A stretch of 12,714 nt of DNA from Parachlorella kessleri (taxonomy: Eukaryota > Chlorophyta > Trebouxiophyceae > Chlorellales > Chlorellaceae). The stretch is taken from positions 1 through 12,714 of the forward strand of contig BBXU01000397.1 of the NCBI GenBank assembly GCA_001598975.1. Direction: 5' to 3'. Made by a program: the position numbers and the translations under genes. Shown one piece after another: positions 1-8,600 of the stretch (positions are counted from its first letter, which is position 1; each line of letters begins with the position of its first letter). Under the pieces are notes generated by a model, which made no database searches, was not told the DNA's origin, and saw only the letters and a list, made by a program, of their open reading frames with translations.

Positions 1-29
1 AGGGATGTGGCCTATGATTTCCAAGGGCA
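1..29 (+). CDS. possible 3' end of the preceding GT90 exon
   Basis: The exon at 262 needs two bases from an upstream exon. Reading from base 1, nine open codons (RDVAYDFQG) are followed by CA and then GTATCA, a possible donor. This would join as Q-YPVYIES across a 232-bp intron (30-261), a typical size for this gene. The donor is weak and the residues are not diagnostic, so this is a suggestion only. The frame of exon 262-352 also stays open upstream to about position 5, but that translation does not resemble GT90, and the acceptor CCCCTGCCAG at 261 is better. Confidence 0.35.
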
Positions 30-261
30 GTATCATCCTGCATGGAAGCCAAACCGTATCGGGCTGGACCCTTGCGACTGTCATTGCAGGGAGGTGGCCC
101 ATGGCACAGCGTGACCCCTGTAGGGTAGCTCAGCATGCAGCGCGCCCGACTGCACCAGCGCTTACAGGATATGTGTGTGCACCAGGGCGACACTTGCGCA
201 CGACTGTCATGATCACCCCTGCGGAAGCACTGACTGTGGGCTGGCTGCCAGCCCCTGCCAG

Positions 262-1687
262 GTACCCTGTGTACATCGAGTCTGATGCCTACGCCAGCAA
301 CCTCAAGACCAAGCTGTCGTGTGGCTCGGTGCTGCTGGTGCTGGAGATGGAGGTGAGCACAGCTGAGTCATCCATTTCGTCCTCAGCCTAGTTTTGCTGT
401 GATGCATGCAGCTGGGGGGTGACCTGGACCTTCACTCTCGGACTTGTGGGTGGACATTTTTACCTGGTCGTGCTCCGGACTTCATTATGTATGCAAGGGG
501 AACCCACACTGTCTCGCCAACGTGCCTGCCCTGCAGTACTTTGAGTTCTATGCCCGCGCCCTAGAGCCAGGGAAGCACTATGTGCCCGTGACCCGGCTGG
601 AGACACACGTCTGTGAAGACATCATACCAAAGGTGCGGACCCCTCCTGTTCATTCAATCGCCCCACAAGCTGAGACTGCCGAGAGCTTGCTGTGTTCGAG
701 GGCAAGTGTGTACAGCTACCGGCCAGGGCCAAGGTACCAGCAGTTCAACACAGCCAATGCGGCCAGCTCCGCCCAAGCTGCCTGGCACATGCAGCATGTC
801 CAGGTCTCTTCCTGCCGCTTCGGTGCAGATCAAGGCCATGAACGACATGTTTGCCAGCACTGGCCTGTCATCTCTGAAGAGTTCTGGGGAGCTGACCCCC
901 ACGCTCAAAGCCCAGCTGGAGGTCATGCGCAAGGACAAGGCCCTGGCTGCCATGCTCACGAAGGCCAGCACACCCACAGACCCCCCCCTGGTTGGACCAG
1001 GTATGCGATGATGTGCCTGCCACTGCTGCGGCTTGCAATCACTCCCCAAAAGAAGCTGCCTGGACTGGTTAGTACGGTCCGCCTCGGGCTTACATGACCC
1101 AGGAGATGTGACAATGTTGATGGCTGCTACATTGGTTTGGTGCCCCCTACAATGGCAAGAGTGTGCCCTGCTGCCTGTTCCCTCAAAGCAGATGGCAACT
1201 ACACCTGGGGGAGCAAGCTGTACCCCTGGGAGATCGCGGCAGAAGGCCAGCGCTTTGTGCGGGAGCACCTGCGCATGGAGGACACGCTGCTATATACCAG
1301 GTTCGCCATTGCAATGGTGTGGCCTGCTTCACGACAAAATAGTCTTCCCGTCTTCTCAGCCTGCTCCATGCACCTGCCTGTGCAAGGACCCCACTTTTAC
1401 TCAGACGAAAAGAACCCTCAAACGAGCACCAGGGTGTGCTGGGGTTGCCGCGAGAGTCCCATGTACGTGCTGCCTGTTCCTTCCGCAAATGCAGGGATAT
1501 GCTCAAGGCATACGCGGCGCTGCAAAAGTACAAGGTGAAGCCAGACCCCAAGGCCAAGTGCTACACGGGAGACCTCCTAATTGAGCAGTTCAGCACGCCA
1601 CACAAGGCGGACGGGGTGGTGATCAAGAGAGCCTACCCCTGGCTGAAGGGCTACACTGGCGGCTGCAACGGAGCAGCGGCTACATAG
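262..1687 (+). CDS. CAP10-type (GT90) glycosyltransferase, C-terminal part, 5 exons
   Basis: Partial gene, open at its 5' end. Exons are 262-352, 537-632, 829-1000, 1192-1300 and 1495-1687 (TAG stop at 1685-1687). Phases match at every junction (first base completes a split codon, then 0, 0, 1, 2), giving 219 residues. Landmarks seen, numbered from the tyrosine at 263: YASNLKTKLSCGSVLL (10-25), YFEFYARALEPGKHYVPV (31-48), EGQRFVREHLRMED (137-150) and a final helix starting DMLKAYAALQKY (157-168). This order matches the CAP10/GT90 family (human POGLUT1, plant DUF821 proteins), whose members transfer sugars such as glucose or xylose from UDP-sugars, typically in the ER or Golgi. The donor-binding N-terminal half lies outside the window. 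No KDEL-type ER retention signal ends the protein; it ends GGCNGAAAT. The gene converges on the coiled-coil gene. The family call is confident; the exact substrate cannot be told. Confidence 0.85.
829..1000 (+). CDS. GT90 exon encoding a probable lineage-specific insertion
   Basis: This exon follows the acceptor CGGTGCAG and ends CCAG|GTATGC in phase 1. It encodes a helical, charged stretch beginning IKAMNDMFASTGL, containing LEVMRKDKALAAML, and ending in the Pro/Thr-rich TPTDPPLVGP. It sits between the conserved HYVPV strand and the EGQRFVREHL helix. From memory those elements are about 30-40 residues apart in other GT90 proteins, and here about 88. The run of eight C at 981-988 is within the coding sequence, so a sequencing slip is possible, but the frame is consistent on both sides. 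Confidence 0.8.
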
Positions 1688-2277
1688 GACAGTGTCCCAG
1701 GGGCAAGCCATGCTAGAGCGGTTTTGTTCGCACGCTTAGGATATCATTGTGTTGTGCATGGCCAAGAGGACCCTCCATAAGCGAGCCCGTTGGGGCGCTT
1801 TGCAGCATAGCATCTCCTGTACCGCCTGATGTGTTGGGCAAGCACTGACCATTGCGCACCACCAGAAGGCAGGTGTCCACAGCTGCATGCAGTGGGGATA
1901 GCTTGTCATGGGTGACTGGAACGTTTTGCATATCACAAGCTGAGCTTGCAATTGGATGAGAGTGTGGCCTAGTCTGAATGGTAGCTCAGGTAGCAAAGAC
2001 ACAAAATGTTGATGAGAGGGTAACCAGGCCAAAGGGTAATAAGAAGCCAACAGAAAACAGTATAGGAAGGCACCAGGAAGAGTGTGGATATACAAGCAAA
2101 TATAATAAGAAGGTACGTGCATACTGACGATATAAAGCCACAACGCGATAGATGGCTGGCAGGGCAAGAACATACCACAAGTTTCAGCGGCATGTGAAAG
2201 ACACCCTGCAGAAGTTCTATCTAGTGTAGTTTGGCATGAAAACAGCCTGTTAAAGACTCTTCCAGCATGGGCAACAC
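1688..2277. other. convergent intergenic region / two 3' UTRs
   Basis: 590 bp lie between the GT90 stop on the + strand and the coiled-coil stop on the - strand. I see no exon with splice signals or family similarity. The stretch from about 1980 to 2230 is richer in A on the + strand (T on the - strand) than the exons, as expected of a 3' UTR. No TGTAA, the usual polyadenylation signal of green algae, occurs on either strand here, so the cleavage sites cannot be placed. An open 189-codon frame on the - strand is discussed under rejected items. Confidence 0.6.
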
Positions 2278-2626
2278 CTAAGGCAACCTCTGCCGCCCAG
2301 CCCACCCGCCTGTGAGACTAGCACCAGACTGCCCCAGCCCCGCCCCACCAGCCCTGCCAAGACCCTGTCCAGAGGCACCGTCGGCGGCACCCGTGCTGGC
2401 TGCCGCGATTCCCCGCAGCCTAGCGATTTGCTCGTCTTTATCAGTGACCTGCCGCTTGAGCGCCTCGCACTCCCGCATGCACCAATGGAGCTGCTCCTTG
2501 ACACGCGAAATGCTGCCCAGGTGGCCCTGCAGGCGGGCCTGCTGCTCGCTAACTTCGCTGCTCTTGCTGGCTAGGGCCGCCTCCAGCTGGCTGACCTGGG
2601 CAACAAGCGCACTGATGTCGCAGTCC
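2278..2626 (-). CDS. coiled-coil gene, last exon 21 (residues 1834-1949)
   Basis: Acceptor TTGTCTGCAG; the first base completes a split Arg codon. The coil (ALVAQVSQLEAALASK) runs to the motif KDEQIARLRGIAAA. A tail of about 40 residues rich in Gly, Ala and Ser follows and ends GRQRLP, with TAG at 2278-2280. Confidence 0.9.
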
Positions 2627-5600
2627 CTGCAGACAACACGTGCTGAGGAGGTGTATCACGCTTGACAAGGTGAGGTCACGCTTGACAAGGTGAGGTCCTG
2701 TGTGGAATCAACTTGGGACTACACAGATCACTGCTGCAGCAGACTAGTGGCCAGCCAAGCTGTGGCACCTTTACCGTCACCATACGCTGCTATTGCCATG
2801 CACACCCAAAGCACCCTATAGATGCGGCTGCCTCACAGCCTATCCCATCTTGCAGGCAACCCTTCCCTTACCTGCGGTGCACATGGAAGAGGATCTCGTC
2901 CACAAGCTCTTCCACCGGCAGCTGCTTCGCTCCTGTTGTGCTCTGCAGTCCCCCAGCGCCTTGGTAGTGCCCCAAGACAGCCAGCACATCTAAGCCGCCC
3001 TCCACGTCAGCTGACTGAAGCTGCCGTAAGGCGCTGGACAGCGTGGCCAGACCCGTCTGATAGCGCAGCATGGCGTCGTTTAGCCTGCCCTCAAGAGCCT
3101 GCAGTGCCATGCATACTGGTGACTGAGCAGTGTGCGGACAGTACTCACCAGTATGCGACACTCACTACCGCAGCTAATCTATTATCACACCCCTAGGCCT
3201 AGGGATGCAACCCATGGACACTAAGAGCAGTCGTGTAGCAGTCGTGTAGCAGAAACACCGTGTGAGCTTCACACCTGGAGGCGCCGCTTTTCAGCAGCCA
3301 CCTGGGCTTTGTCACTCTCAGCATTGCTTAGCTGCGCCCTTAACACCTCCAATTGCTTCTCAGCCACCTCAAGCCGCTGGTGCATGAGGGACAGTTCCTG
3401 CCGTGACGTTGCCAAGGCTGTTGCTGCCTGTTGGTTCTCACTGGCAACAGTAGCCGCATCTTGATGCTCTTGACGGGCCTGCAAATAGCCAGACACATGC
3501 CTCCATCCTGGTAAATCCAGGTATAAAAAAGCCCACCTATGTGGCATGAATACTTTTAGAAGCAAGGAACCAGTAAGCCTTACCACCTGGCCAACCCGCC
3601 TGGACTCTTACGCAAGCAAATCACACTGGCTCCCCCTTACCTGCTCAAGCGCAGCATGCATCTCTTCCAGCGCAGAATTCTGCTCCTGCAGTGCCGCCAG
3701 CGCTTCCTGCAGCTGGCCCTCCGTGCTCTCCAACCGCTGGCAGGCCTGCCGTAGCTGCGCCTCACGCATCGCCACAGTCTGCTGCAGCTCAGCATTCTGC
3801 TGCTGCGAAGTGGCAAGCTGGGCCTGGGCATCCTGGGCCTCCCTGAGGAGCTTCCGCTCGGCAGCTCGTACAATCTCCAGCTCATGGCTGAGCCGTGTAG
3901 CACTGGCATTGCTGGTGGCTGCCGCCGCTGCAGCCTGCCTCTGCTCCTGCAGCTGCTGCTCCAGAGCCTCAGCTCGCTGCTGACTGTCGTTCGCTGCATC
4001 TCTCGCACTAGCCAGTTCGACCCTGGCTGCCGCGAGCTGCTGCCGCTCCGCCTCAGCATCCCCCTGAGAGGCCCGCTCCAGCTGCGCTGCATGCTGGACT
4101 TCTCGCATCTGCGCCTCGGCAATCGCCACCTGTTGTTGCAAGCTGCTGCACCGGCGTTCTGACGTCATCTGCTGCCGCCGGGCCTCCGCCAGCTCTTGAT
4201 CGCAGGCATGCAACCTCTCTTCTGTCGTCTGCAAACCCTCCTCCAATTCAGTCACCCTGCTGCGCAGTTCCTCCTCACGGTGGTGCGCTGCAGAGAGCTG
4301 TGCCTCTGCCTCATGCACTAACTGCTGTAGGCTGTGGACTGCTGCTGCGCTGTCCTGTGCCTGCTGTAGCAGCGCATCATGGCCTGCCTCCACACTGGCA
4401 AGGGTGTCTTGTGCCTGCAACAGCAAGGATTGTTGCGCCTCTGACACCATGTGTCAGTCCATCAGACTGGGGCATGTCCTAGTGCCAGGTAGAACTAGGG
4501 CCCAGCACAATGCAGCTGCGCAAACATATGAAACCCAACGAGTTATTTACACCCACTGAAACCCAACCTCACCGACTGACGAACAATTACCTAACTCATG
4601 TAGCTGCAGCTCTAGAGTGCACTTCATTGAGCTTGCTTTCACCAAGATGTCAGCCACTAGCAAGCACCGGCCTGGAATTTCAACCACAAGACAGTACTGC
4701 AGCCTCACACAAAGAACTTGTAGACAGTCGCTTCCTATCAGCCACACAGGCGAGTACCCACCTCTTCTAGCTTGGCTTGAAGCTCCTTGATCTGCTTGTC
4801 CTTGACCTTGCAAGCCTGTTTCCACAGGCCCACAATGCGGTCCAGGCTGCCCAGGGCTCCTGAAGCCTGCGTTGAACCCCCGGGGGGTACCTCCTCAGCG
4901 GCCCTGGAGGGTGGCCGGGAGGCGGCCTTGACGGCGGCAACAGCCACCGCCATTGCCTCACCATCCTCGGTCTGCGTGCCTGCGCAGCTCCTGGCGTGCG
5001 CCATACTGGCTAGCTGGGTCTGCAGTGCCTCCATGAGGGCATCACGCTCGGCAAGCTCTACAGCAAGGTTGTCGGCTCGAGCCCTGGCTGCTTCTAGCTC
5101 GGCCTGGCCGGCCCCCAACTGCTTCTCCAGTGCTATCAACTGCTGGTCAAACTGTGCCAGCTGCTGGCGCAAGGCCCCCTCGGCCCCCAATGCCAGGGGC
5201 TGCTGCTGTCGGCTGGAAGCTGCCAGGGCCAGTGAGGGGCCACCCATGGCAACTGCAGCCATCTTGGCTGCTGCAGTGCTCAGCTGCTGCTGCAGCTCCT
5301 GCCTGACCTTCTGAGCATCTGCAAGCTGTGCCTCCAGGTTGGCAACCAAGGCCTGTGTGGACTCCAGCTGCTGCATGGCTGCGTCCAGCTTCTGCTGCAA
5401 CACAAAAGACTCGGCGCTGCCCCTGTCATGATCCCCGCTGCTCCCTGGCCTCGTCTGAGCATCATTTGGTTGCTGCCGTTGCAGAGCTGCTCGAAGCTCC
5501 TTGATGCGCTCATTCTTGACAGCCAACTGCAAACTCATACAGAGACGCTTTCGTGGGCCCCTACGACAAGTTGTCCTTTATGATGTTGCCCCTTGCTTTG

Positions 5601-8600
5601 ACTATTCTTACCGTGAACCATGGGCTACCTCAGACACTGGCACGGTTAGATTCAAGCCAAGGCCAGCCACCATGGAGCCCTAACCTTGAACATGCCCAGG
5701 TTGCAGCACCCATGCCCAGGTTCCAGCACGGAATGCCTACCTGTTGCTGCAAGGACTCAACAGCCAACACAAGGCTGCGTAAATCATCGACATCAAGTGT
5801 CTGCTGCTGCTGGGCATGGCTTGCAGTGCTAGCTGCAGACTCAGGACGCAGATCACAGCAGGCCTGCTGCCCGAAGGGCTTCTGCAGCTGCCGGGGCCGC
5901 TCTGCACCAGCCAGCGGGAAGTTTTCATCATGAGAAGCAGCGCCACCAGGGTCTGGCGTGGGCCGGTGGCTGCTTGCGTCATCAGCCATATGGGGAGCCA
6001 CTGCGCAGTTGCCTTTTTGCGCTGTAAGCGGAGTGCAGGGCGTCCGTATGCGCTGTTGGGTGGGAGATCCTGGGATGTGCACCTGCTCTGCTGGCTGGCA
6101 GCCTGGCTTTGTGGGCAGCGTGCAGCCTGCTGGGCCAGGTTTGCCCCCATTGCTGGCACCTAGGATCTGGCGCATCAGGTTATCCATGGCAGCTTGCTGG
6201 GAGGTCTGCACGCAACATGTGAATGTGATAACTGGAAGGCATGGGGGATAGCAGCCAGGCATGACTCGTGGCTGAAGTCAGGAGGAATAAGGTTGCATGT
6301 CTGCCTTCCAGGCAAAGTCCCACACCATTGCCCAGTTTTTGTTGCGAATTGCTGCATATACAGCCCACCTGAAGGCTTCCTGGGCCAGAGCCCAAGACGA
6401 CTGGATAGGCGACAACCTCTTGGAAGAAGGTCTCGGGCCTATCTGCTGCTTGGTGGCTGTCAGAGTGAGCATCCTGCTGACGCTGTGAGGCCAGCAGACT
6501 CCTTGCAATGTGCAGCTCTGTGAGAGCAGTGTCAAAGGCTTCTTGAAGGTCTTGCACCTGTTGAAGTGCAGCAGCGTGGGATTGCTGGGCGTCTGCATTC
6601 AGTACAAATGAGGTAGCAGGGTTAGGTGACAGATTACAAAGTTGAGTCGATGGACCCCACCCCCGGGCATCAGCCACAGGGGTACTCCAACAAACTCTAA
6701 ACAAGGTTTCCTTGCCAGAATACAGAGCAGGTTGCTGGCACGGTAAGGGCAGCATCTACATGGAACAGCTCCATACCTTGCAGCTGCTTCGTCAACAAGT
6801 TGACCTGGCCCTGAAGCTCCTGCTTTGCACGACGCCCCTCTGTGCATTCCTGCAGTAGCCTTGATGCGGTGGCATGGGAGTCTCGGAGCGCCTCTTCTGC
6901 CACTTCCACTTGCTGTACTGCACCGGACAGCTGCTTGGTCTCTTGTTCCCGCTTGGTCAGTGCAGACCTGGCAGCACAGGCAGAGACGGCATGTCTATGG
7001 ATGTCTAGAGCTGACACATGGCTCTCAAAAGCAACCCCATGGCTGAATTACGAAAATCCTAGTGGATAGCGGCAAATCTCCATCAGTCGTAGCAAGCCCA
7101 CCTTCCTCCCTCCTACATCAGTATCTGCAAGCCCTATGCACAGGTCAAGGTCCCATGAGCACCTCAGCTGCTCAGCGTCTGCCTGGGCCACACGCTCCCG
7201 GTGCTGTGAAGCCTCCAACTTGCACTGTAGTTCAAGAACCTGCTGCTCCAGCCGTGCTGCTGCCTCCTGCGCACGCCGCCTCTCAACATCAATGGAGGCC
7301 TTGCGTTCATCCACCTGCCAAACGGCCATGAAGTGACCACTTGGCATCCTTTGCTTCTTCCAGTTATTGGATTAGTGCAAAGATTGGCGGGTACAACGAC
7401 ATCAAGCGACCCCAATCGATGAACCCTGGACAAGTCCACAAGACCGTGCCTCATGCGGCATGCATGACAGCTAGTTCAACAGCCTGGAAGTGTGAACTCT
7501 GCGAATTGAATTTTTCCTTCAGGGCCACTGGGAGTTTGCAAATTTAGCGCACCTTGCGCAGGAGCGCCTCCAGACGTGCCACCTTAGCCTGCGCCTCTGA
7601 CATGGCTGCCTGTGCAGCAGCTGCCTGCTCCTTGCCCTGCTTCAGTTGATGGCTGCCCTGTCGAATCGTGGCCTCCAAGGTTGCAATCTGGAAACAGCAC
7701 ACATTTACCACACGCCGTTCACTGGTACACCAAATAACACCGTGGCTATGCAGATACACTCATTCCAGAGAGGGCTCTTACCCCATTCGGATACTTATAC
7801 ATCCCGTAAGTAGGAACCAGCCAGGGATATTTTTACATCCCATACGTAGGAACCAGCCACGCTAGCAAGTCACCAGCTAGGCCAGCTGGCAAGCGACTCA
7901 GGCCAGAGCCCATGCCGTACCCGCTGCCGCAGCTCTGCCTGCTGCTGGGTCAGCCGTCCATTCTCACGCTTGAGGAGCGTTGCCTTGGTGGTGGCTGCTG
8001 CTGTCTTCTTGAGCACTGATGAGTTGAATCCAACCCTGGCCCCTACCCTGGCCAAAAGCTTGCGCTGCAGCTGGGAAACCTGTGCCTCTAGCTGCTGAAC
8101 GCCTAGCTGTGCAGCTTGAAGTGCAGTGTGGGTGATCTCCTGCAGAAGAAAAGATGTGAAGCACTACATGATATGTAGCACAGGTGGCTGCGTATCCTAA
8201 GAAGCTTCAGCGAAAGGCAGCCAAACTCGCCCAGGGGCCCCGCCATTGTGCCCAGCAACTGTTGCTTGACTTGCATTCCTTCCTGCTTTTCAAGTAACAA
8301 CGCAAGCATGCATTTACCTGGCCTTCTGCCTCGGATGTTGACTGATGCACCAGCTGGGTTTGCAAAGTTTGCAGCTGGACCCTCAGTTCCGCAGCAGAAG
8401 CCTCGGCGGCATCCCTGCCAGATGCGGCCTGGGCCACTTCCTGCTGAAGATGCTGCACCCTTTCATCACACTCAGCTCTTAGCCTTGCCACTGCTGCCTC
8501 AGCGTCAACTTGTGCCTGCTCCGCATGCTGCACGAGATGGGCGATGTCATCACGCATGCCTGCAGCACGACAGGCATGCCAGCGTGTTAGTTCACATCAT

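Noticed and set aside
654..1268. 204-codon - strand frame opposite the GT90 exons
   Set aside because: It spans exons and introns of the GT90 gene, which has family landmarks and matching phases. The antisense product shows no recognisable features.
1736..2305. 189-codon open frame on the - strand with hydrophobic stretches
   Set aside because: It overlaps the last exon in another frame and otherwise lies in the T-rich 3' UTR, where T-rich codons read as hydrophobic residues. It has no homology that I recognise and no splice logic.
2627..2871. Origin of this intron by tandem duplication of an AGGT-containing unit
   Set aside because: The 20-bp duplicated unit contains AGGT only on the + strand, whereas the gene is transcribed from the - strand, and the copies do not flank the splice sites.
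3546..3983. Ser/Cys-rich + strand frame
   Set aside because: Antisense shadow of the proline-free coil in exon 18.
4787..5314. 175-codon + strand frame rich in Ala, Ser and Cys
   Set aside because: Mirror image of exon 17; its composition is explained by the reverse complement of Gln/Ala/Leu codons.
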